DNA of 64,000 bases from a virus (IMGVR_UViG_3300045995_000108:1-64000), one strand, 5' to 3'; shown: positions 1 to 8,687, numbered from the stretch's first letter. The notes: a model not told the origin generated them from the sequence alone. Translations and numbers: made by a program.

Positions 1-1500
1 TGTGCGATTTTAGGTTTAGGTGAAATATTTTTTACTTTGTACACTACTATGGTAGGTGGGTATACTACACTAGGACATATTTATAAGGTGTTAGGTTATT
101 TGTTTATATACAAGGCGTTAGTATCGCAAGCATTTGAAGAGCCATATGATGAGCTTGCAGACTCTCACTTGCGTATATCACAGTTGGTAAACTATGACGA
201 GTTAACAGGAATACCAAATAAACAATTGTTCAGGGAACGTGTAGAGCAGGCTATAAAATTGTCAGAACGAACTGAGCAAAGCTTTGCGTTATTTTTCTTA
301 GATCTTGACAATTTTAAGAACGTAAATGACACAATGGGGCATTATGCTGGAGACATTTTGCTGAAGGAAATTAGCAATCGGCTGCAAAATACTATTCGTG
401 ACTGCGACACCGTAGCCAGGGTTGGGGGTGATGAGTTTGTATTATTGGTCCAAAATGTAAACCATGCTGGTGCCACTGTAGTTGCAAAAAATATTATAGA
501 AGCTGTATCTGCACCGTTTACTGTAAACAACAATATCCTACTAAGTACCCCGTCAATAGGAATTTCAATATTTTGGAACGACGGCAGAGATTTTGACACG
601 TTATATCAACACGCAGACACCGCAATGTACACTGCTAAGAATCTTGGCAAGAATAATTATGCATTTTTTACGCAGGCAGTCCAAGACAAGATAGAACGAT
701 CCATGTCTATCGAATCGCATCTTCGAAATGCCATTGCTAACAATGAATTAAGTTTACATTACCAGCCACAGATATCATTGACTACCAATGAGTTAGTCGG
801 TGCAGAAGCTTTATTACGTTGGAACAGTCCTGTACTTGGTATCATGTCACCAGGCGATTTTATTCCTATTGCTGAAAAAACAGGTTTAATAGCTTCAATT
901 GGAAGTTGGGTAATAAGTACAGCTATAGCGCAGATTAAACAATGGGAAGACATAGGCCTTAAAACTGGTAATATTTCAATTAACATCTCAGCAGTGCAAT
1001 TTAACGATCCTAAACTTGCCGAGAAAATATTACAAGAGATAGCAGACTCGAATATAAAACTAACTACGCTAAGTGTTGAACTGACAGAAAGCGTGGCAAT
1101 GAACTTAGGGTCTAATGTTTTTAACATTATGGACAAGCTGCACCGAAATGACATTATGATTAGCATTGACGACTTTGGCACGGGATACTCATCATTGAGC
1201 GTACTTAAGAAGTTTAACATTTCTAAGATAAAGATTGACCAATCTTTTGTACGTGATCTTACAGTAGGTGAAAATGATTCTGCGATAGTTGCCGCAATTA
1301 TTAATATGGCTACAAGCTTAGGGTTCTCCACTATCGCAGAAGGAGTAGAGACATTAGAGCAAGCTACAATACTTAAACAGCTAGGGTGTGCTGAAATTCA
1401 AGGGTACCTAGTCAGTAGAGCTGTGACTGCTGCCAAATTTGAACAATTGGCTAGATATTATGAATCCACCAGTGGGGATACGATTAGTGGTCTTTTGTGA
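1..1500 (+). CDS. MASE3-like / GGDEF / EAL cyclic-di-GMP enzyme (5' partial)
   Basis: The frame is open to the window edge, so the true start lies upstream; ATG 49 is internal. The first ~50 residues (ending in LGHIYKVLGYLFIYKAL) resemble the end of a MASE3 membrane sensor domain. A GGDEF domain follows with an intact VGGDEF (421-438), then an EAL domain with EAL (805-813), ELTES, IDDFGTGYSS and AEGVET. The known roles are diguanylate cyclase and c-di-GMP phosphodiesterase at the inner membrane; both active sites look intact, so either or both activities are possible. c-di-GMP enzymes are very unusual in phages. The gene faces a BLUF photosensor gene, which suggests but does not prove a shared signalling role. 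It reads as more AT-rich than most neighbours, consistent with recent acquisition. Confidence 0.9.
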   Translation, partial: CAILGLGEIFFTLYTTMVGGYTTLGHIYKVLGYLFIYKALVSQAFEEPYDELADSHLRISQLVNYDELTGIPNKQLFRERVEQAIKLSERTEQSFALFFLDLDNFKNVNDTMGHYAGDILLKEISNRLQNTIRDCDTVARVGGDEFVLLVQNVNHAGATVVAKNIIEAVSAPFTVNNNILLSTPSIGISIFWNDGRDFDTLYQHADTAMYTAKNLGKNNYAFFTQAVQDKIERSMSIESHLRNAIANNELSLHYQPQISLTTNELVGAEALLRWNSPVLGIMSPGDFIPIAEKTGLIASIGSWVISTAIAQIKQWEDIGLKTGNISINISAVQFNDPKLAEKILQEIADSNIKLTTLSVELTESVAMNLGSNVFNIMDKLHRNDIMISIDDFGTGYSSLSVLKKFNISKIKIDQSFVRDLTVGENDSAIVAAIINMATSLGFSTIAEGVETLEQATILKQLGCAEIQGYLVSRAVTAAKFEQLARYYESTSGDTISGLL

Positions 1501-1535
1501 CAATCCCATCTCCAATAACATTACAAAAGTTAGTT

Positions 1536-1543
1536 GTAAATAC
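1536..1543 (+). promoter_or_regulatory. Putative late promoter motif GTAAATAC
   Basis: This matches the (N)TAAATAC motif that recurs before late-type genes in this window and resembles T4 TATAAATA. It lies 4 nt before the small membrane gene at 1548. Confidence 0.4.
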
Positions 1544-1547
1544 TGAT

Positions 1548-1658
1548 ATGATGAAAATATTAAAAACAATTATAGATATGGCACTGCCGATTGCTATTGC
1601 AGCGGGAATGATCACGCTATTAGTCGCAGTGATCCAAAGCATTCAGTCGCTACTTTAA
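1548..1658 (+). CDS. Tiny single-pass membrane protein
   Basis: This 36-residue reading frame starts with a double ATG (1548/1551) and encodes a short basic N-terminus followed by one hydrophobic segment (LPIAIAAGMITLLVAVI). A late-type TAAATAC motif sits just upstream, and its stop codon overlaps the stop of the convergent BLUF gene by 4 nt, as is typical of the tight packing here. No family is recognised. No clear Shine-Dalgarno site is visible, so the call is tentative. Confidence 0.45.
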   Translation: MMKILKTIIDMALPIAIAAGMITLLVAVIQSIQSLL

Positions 1659-2107
1659 CGAGCGTCTGGCCAGTCTTTTAAATACTTACGTATAACGAGA
1701 TCAGAGCGTATTAGCTGAATCATCTTCTTGGACGCAATGTCCAATGAAGGAGACTTCAAATCAGTCTCCTTAGAGTTAGCTAATGTAAGCAGTTTTTCCT
1801 CTGGCTCAAAATTTGGAGGTAATGTCATTGCTGCTAGGTCCCACATTGGAAACTGCAAATCAGTAACAATTTCATACTCCACTATGTTGCACTCTGTGTG
1901 ACGTTTGTCATTGACAATTTTCTTGTACAGTGCGTTTACATTTGCGTGATTGCCTTCTATCGTTTGGAAGTAGAATCCGTGTGTAATAACGAGAAAGGCC
2001 GACAGCTGATGCGTATGATTGTACGTTACCGCAGGCTGTACAAACTCACGGACCGCAGTCATGATGTCTATTGTAGGTTTAGAGATATAAGTCAATCGAA
2101 CTAGCAT
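1655..2107 (-). CDS. BLUF-domain blue-light sensor protein
   Basis: The first ~95 residues form a BLUF flavin photoreceptor domain. Starting at ATG 2107, all key residues are present: Tyr7 (RLTYIS), Asn30, Gln48 (GFYFQTIEG) and Trp89 (PMWD). BLUF domains bind FAD and rearrange the Tyr-Gln hydrogen bonding under blue light. About 55 C-terminal residues of unknown function follow, with no output enzyme. Short BLUF proteins usually act through partners, and the convergent GGDEF-EAL gene is an obvious candidate by analogy with BLUF-EAL proteins. An in-frame ATG at 2194 would add 29 residues that do not belong to the BLUF fold, so 2107 is preferred. Confidence 0.85.
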   Translation of the reverse strand: MLVRLTYISKPTIDIMTAVREFVQPAVTYNHTHQLSAFLVITHGFYFQTIEGNHANVNALYKKIVNDKRHTECNIVEYEIVTDLQFPMWDLAAMTLPPNFEPEEKLLTLANSKETDLKSPSLDIASKKMIQLIRSDLVIRKYLKDWPDAR

Positions 2108-2145
2108 TTCGTACTTATAGCGTAAACCATTATTGCAAACAGCGC

Positions 2146-2153
2146 ATAAATAC
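2146..2153 (+). promoter_or_regulatory. Putative late promoter motif ATAAATAC
   Basis: A perfect ATAAATAC lies 3 nt before the ATG at 2157. If it works like a T4 late promoter, transcription would begin at or next to the start codon. Confidence 0.45.
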
Positions 2154-2156
2154 CTG

Positions 2157-2744
2157 ATGCTTATTAAAGAATTACTAGTAGAACGAGTCATCAATGCTTT
2201 TGATGAAAAGACAAAGCTTCACTACGGACAAGAGGTGTGGGATATTTTACAAAAATCCTATGCCAAAGTCCCAGGTGGCTTTGGTTCCGCGGACGACATT
2301 CTTGACCTAATTCAAAAGGGTGACCTCTGGAAGCTTATAACCCGTAACGGTAAGGTTACCGCAGTAGGCATTTATCGTGATCAGTATGGACGCAAAGCTA
2401 TTGCATCTGGAACTGACGGATCTCGCCAAGGACTGATGGACTATAAGATGATTAAAGGCGAAGATCAAAAGTTTCAGCGCTCATGGGCTGAAGTCTCGGG
2501 CAAGCCCGAGGCCGCGATGGTTAAAGCAGGGTTCAAACCACTACCGCATAAGTTCGCAGCAATACTATGCAAGAAGCCAATCATTGAGTTGAACCCAGAT
2601 GGTTATCACTATTCTCGTATGATTGCTGGCGGATTGCACGAAAAGATCATTTATGGCTCAGTTAAAGTTACGCCAGAACTAGCGCATCAGTTAGCTGCTA
2701 TGGGCATTCATTTGCACGAATTGCCATTACAGTTTAAGTCGTAA
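2157..2744 (+). CDS. Conserved phage protein, possible acyltransferase-like fold
   Basis: This is a 195-residue soluble protein starting MLIKELL, a common start for phage proteins of this type. It has a strand-rich centre (WKLITRNGKVTAVGIYRDQYGRK) and an ELNPDGYHYSRMIAGG stretch. It resembles uncharacterised proteins of T4-type phages; the first half has a GNAT-like look, but no acetyl-CoA motif can be pointed to, so no enzyme activity is claimed. ATG 2157 is chosen because an upstream ATG (2133) would place the late-type promoter inside the gene. Confidence 0.8.
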   Translation: MLIKELLVERVINAFDEKTKLHYGQEVWDILQKSYAKVPGGFGSADDILDLIQKGDLWKLITRNGKVTAVGIYRDQYGRKAIASGTDGSRQGLMDYKMIKGEDQKFQRSWAEVSGKPEAAMVKAGFKPLPHKFAAILCKKPIIELNPDGYHYSRMIAGGLHEKIIYGSVKVTPELAHQLAAMGIHLHELPLQFKS

Positions 2745-3336
2745 CTATCCATTAAGCCCAATTAGCGTAGTTACCGTTTTAAGTTGAGCTTAACGCTCAA
2801 CTGCTCTTCGCTTGCGCTCGAGCCCTATTCTCCATACAGTGATATCTATTCTAGAGACTATGTTTCTATGGTAACCTGATGAATAACATTCCCATAGATT
2901 CAGTCATAATTTGCCTGGGCAAGGCAAATGTATGTGAAAACTTCCCATGAGTTCTTTGGACCATACTGTATAAAAGAGATTCGTTATCGGAACGACGGAG
3001 GCGGTTGACCGGTACCCCCTACTCTAGATTTGACTGTCAGCGGTGGCCATCATAATCCCCTACAGCGAAACTATGACGACGTGTGGTTGTAACTGTTTCA
3101 ACAGAGCCACATCTTTTAGATACTTACGTTGTATCCTGCCGAGTACCACCCAAGAATCCGTAGGCATGCGAAAGCAGAGGCCGCCTCAATGGGGTATAGC
3201 CAAGACGCTATACACTTAGATACTATGTTTTATGTATCCCAGTATGCACTGTAGGCCAAAATAAGTCATTCATTTTGAAATGAATAAATGGTTGATTTGT
3301 TCTAAACAACTTTACATTATAGTCGTACCATAGTGC
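2745..3336. other. Gene-free region with perfect hairpins, candidate structured RNA
   Basis: This is the only gene-free stretch over 300 bases in the window. It holds no convincing reading frame but several perfect hairpins: 2782-2789/2795-2802 (8 bp), 2909-2916/2922-2929 (8 bp), 3194-3200/3207-3213 (7 bp) and 3268-3275/3278-3285 (8 bp). Longer-range 7-base complements also exist, such as GAGGCGG (2998-3004) with CCGCCTC (3181-3187), and CCTACAG (3059-3065) with CTGTAGG (3249-3255). A large non-coding RNA is possible. No tRNA could be folded by eye and no function is assigned. Confidence 0.4.
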
Positions 3337-3366
3337 GTGACATTACTGACTGTCTTGTTGTATAAT
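3337..3366 (+). promoter_or_regulatory. Sigma70-like promoter of the prkA operon
   Basis: GTGACA and a perfect TATAAT are separated by 18 nt. A late-type CTAAATAT motif follows at 3369-3376, so the operon could be read both early and late. The leader contains an AAAGGAG ribosome site before ATG 3400. Confidence 0.6.
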
Positions 3367-3399
3367 AACTAAATATTAGTACATAAAGGAGCGTACCCG

Positions 3400-5343
3400 A
3401 TGACGATTGCCAATTTGTTCAAGAAGAACTTCGACAAAACAGTTTCTAAGTCAATGACTATTGATGAATACTTGGAACTATGTAAGACAGATAAAATGGC
3501 CTATGCTACAGCCAGTGAACGAATGGTAGCAGCAATCGGTGAGCCGACACTGGTGGATACATCAAAAGATGCAAGATTGTCTCGCATTTTCAGTAATCGC
3601 ACTGTTCGTATCTACCCAGGTTTCAAAGACTTTTACGGCATGGAAGATGCAGTTGAGCGCATCGTTGGCTACTTCCGCCAAAGCGCACAAGGACTAGAAG
3701 AACGCAAGCAGATTTTGTATTTGCTTGGTCCAGTAGGCGGCGGTAAATCGTCCCTTGCAGAAAAGCTAAAAGAATTGATTGAGAAGAATCCTATCTATGT
3801 GCTCGCCACAGAAGCAGGCGAATTGTCTCCTGTGTTCGAATCCCCATTGGGATTGTTCGCGACACCAGAGTACGTTGCAATGATTGGCACTGAGTACGGA
3901 ATCGACAAGCGTTATCTCGAAAGCATCATTTCGCCTTGGGCAATGAAACGCCTTGACGAATACGGTGGCGACATTTCCAAGTTCCGTGTCGTTCGTGTTA
4001 TGCCAAACAAGCTGCGCCAAATCGGTGTAATGAAGACCGAACCAGGCGACGAAAACAATCAGGATATCTCCACCCTAGTAGGCAAGGTTGACATCCGCAA
4101 GTTAGAGGATTTTTCCCAAAATGACACAGACGCATATAGCTACTCGGGTGGTCTCAATCGTTCCAACCAAGGCTTACTCGAGTTCGTTGAGATGTTTAAA
4201 GCGCCGATCAAAGTGCTTCACCCTTTACTTACAGCCACACAAGAAGGCAACTACGTCGGCACCGAAGCAATATCGGCAATTCCTTTCCAAGGAATCGTCC
4301 TCGCACACAGTAACGAGTCCGAGTGGACAACGTTTAGAAATAACAAGAACAACGAAGCTTTCCTGGATCGCATATGCGTCATTAAAGTCCCATATAGCCT
4401 TCGTGTTACGGAAGAACAAAAGATTTACGAAAAAATGATCACCGGCTCGGGGTTATCTGCTGCACCCTGCGCTCCACAGACGATTGAGATGATGGCACAA
4501 TTCTCGGTTCTAACACGTTTGTACGACCATGAAAACAGCAATTTGTACAGTAAGATGCGAGTATACGATGGACAAAACATCCGTGAACAAGATCCAAAAG
4601 CAAAGAGCATTCAAGAATATCGTGACGTAGCAGGCGTAAACGAGGGCATGGAAGGAATTTCAACACGCTTTGCGTATAAGATTCTGTCCAAAGTATTCAA
4701 CTACACACCAGAAGAGATCGCAGCTGATCCCGTCCATCTAATGGTGATACTTGAAGACTCCATCAAGCGTGAACAGTTTGGTGACGACCGTGAATCAAAG
4801 TACCTTGGCTTCATTAAGAGCGACCTCGCTCCTAAGTACGCAGAGTTCCTTGGTAACGAGATTCAAAAGGCATATTTGGAATCCTATGGCGAGTACGGAC
4901 AAAACTTGTTCGACCGTTACGTAGACTTTGCTGATTCGTGGATTCAAGACATTGAGTTCAAGGACCCAGACACTGGCTTGATGATGGATCGCAAGATGCT
5001 GAACGAAGAACTTGAGAAGATTGAAAAGCCAGCAGGCATTGCCAATCCTAAGGACTTCCGCAATGAGATCGTTACGTTCTGTCTACGTGCCCGTGCCAAG
5101 GTAGAGAACGCAGGTAAGAACCCAGCATGGACAAGTTATGCTATCCTGCGCGACGTAATTGAAAAGAAGATGTTCTCCCAAGTTGAGGACTTACTTCCTG
5201 TCATCTCCTTTGAAGGTAAGAAGGACAAGGACCTTGAGAAGAAACACAACGACTTTATAGCACGTATGTCCGAGCGTGGATACACACCTAAACAAATTCG
5301 TAGACTGTGCGATTGGTATCAACGAGTTCGTAAGAGCAGCTAA
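3400..5343 (+). CDS. prkA: PrkA serine protein kinase (AAA+ type)
   Basis: This 647-residue protein matches the full length of bacterial PrkA/YeaG. It has an N-terminal AAA+ module with a Walker A loop near residues 108-120 (LLGPVGGGKSS) and the characteristic PrkA C-terminal region. In enterobacteria YeaG acts with YeaH in nutrient-stress and nitrogen-starvation responses; in Bacillus PrkA affects sporulation. Here it heads an operon with the yeaH and spoVR homologues, 12 nt and 1 nt apart, the order found in bacteria. The start has a strong AAAGGAG site. No truncation is seen, so a working kinase is likely. Its targets during infection are unknown. Confidence 0.95.
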   Translation: MTIANLFKKNFDKTVSKSMTIDEYLELCKTDKMAYATASERMVAAIGEPTLVDTSKDARLSRIFSNRTVRIYPGFKDFYGMEDAVERIVGYFRQSAQGLEERKQILYLLGPVGGGKSSLAEKLKELIEKNPIYVLATEAGELSPVFESPLGLFATPEYVAMIGTEYGIDKRYLESIISPWAMKRLDEYGGDISKFRVVRVMPNKLRQIGVMKTEPGDENNQDISTLVGKVDIRKLEDFSQNDTDAYSYSGGLNRSNQGLLEFVEMFKAPIKVLHPLLTATQEGNYVGTEAISAIPFQGIVLAHSNESEWTTFRNNKNNEAFLDRICVIKVPYSLRVTEEQKIYEKMITGSGLSAAPCAPQTIEMMAQFSVLTRLYDHENSNLYSKMRVYDGQNIREQDPKAKSIQEYRDVAGVNEGMEGISTRFAYKILSKVFNYTPEEIAADPVHLMVILEDSIKREQFGDDRESKYLGFIKSDLAPKYAEFLGNEIQKAYLESYGEYGQNLFDRYVDFADSWIQDIEFKDPDTGLMMDRKMLNEELEKIEKPAGIANPKDFRNEIVTFCLRARAKVENAGKNPAWTSYAILRDVIEKKMFSQVEDLLPVISFEGKKDKDLEKKHNDFIARMSERGYTPKQIRRLCDWYQRVRKSS

Positions 5344-5355
5344 CAAAGGCGGCAC

Positions 5356-6639
5356 ATGGCAAATATAATTGACCGCCGCCTTAACCCAAAAGACAAACAG
5401 ATCAAGAATCGTCAGAAGTTTGTCCAGCGGTCCCGCGAGCAGATTAAAAAAGCTGTAAAGGATTCCATTGACTCTGGTAACATAGCTGACATTGAAGATG
5501 GTAAAGCTAAGATCAAAGTCAAAGGCATTGGAGAGCCAACTTTTGGTACAGACCCTAAAACAGGCGACAAGAAATATGTCATGCCTGGTAATAAGGAGTT
5601 TGTGCAAGGTGACAAACAAGACAAGCCACCAGAGGAAGAAGGCGGTGGTGGCACTGCCGGAGGACTAGGCACAAGTGAAGACGATTTTGAGTTTGTACTT
5701 AATCCTGAAGAGTATCTTAACTTCATCTTTGACGACCTTGAGCTGCCTGATCTAATCAAGAAGCAAATGAAGGACGTTACCAAGGTAAAGCCTAAACGTG
5801 CTGGCTTCTCCAACGCAGGCAACCCAGCTCAGCTTGATGTCGTTCGCTCCCTAAAGAACAGCATGGGACGCCGCATTGGCTTATCGCGCCCCAAGAAGAA
5901 AGACATTGAAGCACTAGAAGCAGAGATTCTTGAACTTGAAGCTGTAATGAGTGGTAACCCATTCAACAGTGCCGCTAATGCTCGTTGGAAGATAGCGACA
6001 GAAGAACTTGCTGCAATGCGTAAGCGTATGCACGCCGTGCCTTGGATGGACCCGTTTGATATCCGCTACCGTGCGTTCACTATGCAGCCACAGCCAATGA
6101 CCAAAGCAGTAATGTTCTGTGTCATGGACGTATCTGGTTCTATGGGACAACGCGAGAAGGATCTTGCTAAACGCTTTTTCTTCTTCTTGCATATGTTCCT
6201 CCGCCGCAAGTACGAGAAGGTAGAGATCATCTTCATTAAGCACCACGAAACAGCATACGAAGTTTCTGAAGACGACTTCTTCCACAGTAAAGACAGCGGT
6301 GGTACGGTTGTGTCTGGTGCGCTGGAACTAACAACTAACATTCTCAAAGAGCGTTACAATCTAAACGATTGGAACATCTATGTTGCTCAAGCAAGCGACG
6401 GCGACAACTATGCCGCAGACCACGACAAGTCCCTTAACTGTATGCACGCCTTATTGCCTCTTGTGCAATATTTTGCGTATGTAGAGATTGGTCGTGCATA
6501 CGGTACAGCAAGGGCGACAGACTTGTGGGATACTTATCAGCAGTTGCGCGAAGAGTATCACCAGCTTAACATGCGGGTTGTGCAGGATAAGAAAGATATC
6601 TGGAAAGTATTTAAAGAGCTATTCTCTAAGGAACATTAA
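5356..6639 (+). CDS. yeaH: YeaH/YhbH family protein (DUF444, vWA domain)
   Basis: The 427 residues equal the length of E. coli YeaH. The N-terminus is basic (IIDRRLNPKDKQIKNRQKF is the family signature), a Gly-rich linker follows near residues 93-106, and a von Willebrand A fold begins near residue 256 with the metal-site motif VMDVSGSMG. YeaH proteins act with the PrkA kinase; the biochemical role is not settled. The gene has an AAAGGCGG ribosome site and its stop overlaps the next start by one base (TAATG), which points to translational coupling with spoVR. Confidence 0.95.
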   Translation: MANIIDRRLNPKDKQIKNRQKFVQRSREQIKKAVKDSIDSGNIADIEDGKAKIKVKGIGEPTFGTDPKTGDKKYVMPGNKEFVQGDKQDKPPEEEGGGGTAGGLGTSEDDFEFVLNPEEYLNFIFDDLELPDLIKKQMKDVTKVKPKRAGFSNAGNPAQLDVVRSLKNSMGRRIGLSRPKKKDIEALEAEILELEAVMSGNPFNSAANARWKIATEELAAMRKRMHAVPWMDPFDIRYRAFTMQPQPMTKAVMFCVMDVSGSMGQREKDLAKRFFFFLHMFLRRKYEKVEIIFIKHHETAYEVSEDDFFHSKDSGGTVVSGALELTTNILKERYNLNDWNIYVAQASDGDNYAADHDKSLNCMHALLPLVQYFAYVEIGRAYGTARATDLWDTYQQLREEYHQLNMRVVQDKKDIWKVFKELFSKEH

Positions 6640-8087
6640 TGTCCAAATTACTATATGATAGCGACGACTGGTCGTTTGAACGTCTAGGCATTGTAGAAGA
6701 TGCAATTAAAGAGATAGCATACGACGAGTTGAACCTTGACGTCTATCCTAACCAGATTGAGATCATCTCCTCTGACCAAATGCTTGAGGCATACGCAAGC
6801 ATTGGTCTCCCACTGATGTACGATCACTGGAGTTTTGGTAAATCGTTCATCCAGCAAGAGCAATCGTATCGCAAAGGCCACCAAGGGCTTGCATACGAGA
6901 TTGTTATTAACAGTTCGCCTTGCATCTCCTACTTGATGGAGGAAAATTCCATGACAATGCAAGCATTGGTTATTGCTCATGCTTGTTACGGACACAATCA
7001 CTTCTTCAAGAACAACTACTTGTTCAAGCAATGGACTGATGCAGAGGGCATCCTTGACTACTTACAGTTTGCAAAGAACTATGTTGCAAAATGCGAAGAG
7101 AAGCATGGACGTCAAGCAGTAGAGGATACACTGGATGCCTGCCACGCTATTATGGACTACGGCGTTGATCGTTACAAGCGCCCAAGTAAGTTGAGCAAAG
7201 CTGCTGAAATGGAAGCACAAGAGCAACGTGCAGAGCGTGTACAACGCGAGGCAAATGAATTGTGGTCCACGATACCCAAGAAAGACAAAAAGGATGAGAA
7301 GGTTGTTAAGACATTTCCGTCTGAGCCACAAGAGAACCTTATGTACTTCATTGAGAAGCACAGTCCTGTTCTTGAATCGTGGCAACGTGAGTTGGTGCGT
7401 ATTGTACGTAAGACAGCACAATACTTTTATCCGCAACGGCAAACACAAGTGATGAACGAAGGTTGGGCCAGCTTTACACATTACTTTATTATGAACCGTC
7501 TGTGGGAAAAAGGACAAATCAGTGATGGCAACATGATGGAGTTCTTGCACTCGCACTCTGGGGTGTTGACGCAAAGGAAATTCAATGACAAACACTACTC
7601 CGGATTTAATCCTTATGCTATTGGGTTTGATCTCTATACTGATATTCGCCGTATATGCTCCGAACCCACCAAAGAAGATGAAGAGTTCTTTCCGCACCTG
7701 GTGGGTCAACCTTGGCTTCCCACTTGTCTTGACGCTGTGCGTAATTATCGTGATGAAAGCTTCATTTCACAGTTTCTGAGCCCACACCTAATTCGCAAGT
7801 GGGGATTGTTTGAGATTACAAACAAGGCTGCTGACAAGCATGTAACCATCTCCAACATTCAAGATGCTCGTGGGTACAATGCAGTACGCCAAAGCCTTGC
7901 ACAACAATATTCCGCAACATCACGCCAGCCGGACATTCAAGTCGTGGATGCTAACTTGCGTGGCAACCGCGAGTTGAAGCTGCAATACACATCACGCAAT
8001 GGCGCAAAGCTAAACAAGGACAAGGACAAAGTATTGTCCCACATTGGTAAGCTTTGGGGACACACTGTAACGATGTCTGACAAGTGA
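6639..8087 (+). CDS. spoVR: SpoVR family protein (YcgB-like)
   Basis: The 482-residue product carries the SpoVR signature near residues 50-65 (GLPLMYDHWSFGKSF) and family blocks such as HACYGHNHFFKNN and MNEGWASFTHYFIMNRL. In Bacillus SpoVR is needed for spore cortex formation; in proteobacteria YcgB is co-inherited with YeaG/YeaH and is a general-stress protein of unknown mechanism. It completes a three-gene operon that looks intact. Its presence in a phage suggests control of host stress or dormancy physiology during infection, which is an inference. Confidence 0.95.
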   Translation: MSKLLYDSDDWSFERLGIVEDAIKEIAYDELNLDVYPNQIEIISSDQMLEAYASIGLPLMYDHWSFGKSFIQQEQSYRKGHQGLAYEIVINSSPCISYLMEENSMTMQALVIAHACYGHNHFFKNNYLFKQWTDAEGILDYLQFAKNYVAKCEEKHGRQAVEDTLDACHAIMDYGVDRYKRPSKLSKAAEMEAQEQRAERVQREANELWSTIPKKDKKDEKVVKTFPSEPQENLMYFIEKHSPVLESWQRELVRIVRKTAQYFYPQRQTQVMNEGWASFTHYFIMNRLWEKGQISDGNMMEFLHSHSGVLTQRKFNDKHYSGFNPYAIGFDLYTDIRRICSEPTKEDEEFFPHLVGQPWLPTCLDAVRNYRDESFISQFLSPHLIRKWGLFEITNKAADKHVTISNIQDARGYNAVRQSLAQQYSATSRQPDIQVVDANLRGNRELKLQYTSRNGAKLNKDKDKVLSHIGKLWGHTVTMSDK

Positions 8088-8088
8088 T

Positions 8089-8117
8089 TTGACACTTAAT
8101 TCACCTTAATGTACACT
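8089..8117 (+). promoter_or_regulatory. Sigma70-like promoter TTGACA-17-TACACT
   Basis: A consensus -35 box overlaps the tail of spoVR and a TACACT -10 box lies 24 nt before ATG 8142. The leader has an AGAAGGAG ribosome site. Confidence 0.75.
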
Positions 8118-8141
8118 GTAGCTATAGAAGGAGTAACGGTT

Positions 8142-8657
8142 ATGAAAAAAGGTGAAATGCTTGCAAAGATGTTGGTAATTGCTACCAACGCCCACGCTGG
8201 TCAGTTTGATAAGGGTGGAAATCCGTATATTTTGCACCCCTTGAAAGTGATGCACTATCTCAAGAGTGATGACGAGGAACTGCAATGTATTGCACTGGGA
8301 CACGATGTAATTGAAGATTGCAGCGGCAAGAAGATCTTTGTTGATGGGGAAGAAAAAGAAATCAGCTACTCAATGTTCCGCGAAGAAGGCATTAGCGAAC
8401 GGGTTATTGACGGCATTAAGGGAATGACAAAGGTTCCTGGACAAACGTACGAAGAATACAAAGAAGGCGTGTTTGACAATGTTGACAGCATGAAGGGCAA
8501 AATGGCTGACTTGCGTCACAACAGCGATATCCGCCGTCTCAAGGGTGTTACTGAAAAGGACGTTGCCCGTATTGCAAAGTACATGAAGTTTTACAGCGAA
8601 ATTCAAGCAAAGCTGGCAGAAACTGCAACTGTTTTGAAATCCAAAAAAGTACATTGA
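8142..8657 (+). CDS. SpoT/MESH1-like HD-domain (p)ppGpp hydrolase
   Basis: The 171-residue protein is a stand-alone HD domain of the RelA/SpoT hydrolase type. It shows AHAGQFDKGGNPYILHP (residues 16-32), the metal HD in ALGHDVIED (~52-60) and MADLRHNSD (~123-131). Small alarmone hydrolases of this kind cleave (p)ppGpp with Mn2+, so the phage may blunt the stringent response; substrate choice cannot be read from sequence alone. ATG 8142 follows a good AGAAGGAG site; an ATG at 8109 lies inside the promoter and is rejected. Confidence 0.85.
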   Translation: MKKGEMLAKMLVIATNAHAGQFDKGGNPYILHPLKVMHYLKSDDEELQCIALGHDVIEDCSGKKIFVDGEEKEISYSMFREEGISERVIDGIKGMTKVPGQTYEEYKEGVFDNVDSMKGKMADLRHNSDIRRLKGVTEKDVARIAKYMKFYSEIQAKLAETATVLKSKKVH

Positions 8658-8658
8658 G

Positions 8659-8687
8659 TTGACCCTAAAATCCACTTATTGTACAAT
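8659..8687 (+). promoter_or_regulatory. Sigma70-like promoter TTGACC-17-TACAAT
   Basis: This is a strong member of the repeated promoter family. The leader begins AGTGGCTTAGTAA, a sequence shared with the promoters at 9439, 10665 (variant), 51581 and 51804. Confidence 0.8.

Noticed and set aside
759-1331. Minus-strand frame of 190 codons opposite the EAL domain
   Set aside because: Shadow of an intact catalytic domain on the other strand; no promoter or ribosome site.
3073-3219. 48-codon reading frame in the gene-free island
   Set aside because: No ribosome site, unusual codons (AGG CCG CCT) for this genome, Cys-rich low-quality sequence and overlap with the hairpins.
3188-3260. tRNA-Gln-like start (TGGGGTATAGCCAAG)
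   Set aside because: No matching acceptor 3' strand, anticodon arm or T-arm (GGTTCGA) follows; the same bases form a simple 7-bp hairpin.
8109-8141. ATG 8109 as start of the HD hydrolase
   Set aside because: This ATG overlaps the -10 box at 8112-8117; ATG 8142 has a strong ribosome site.
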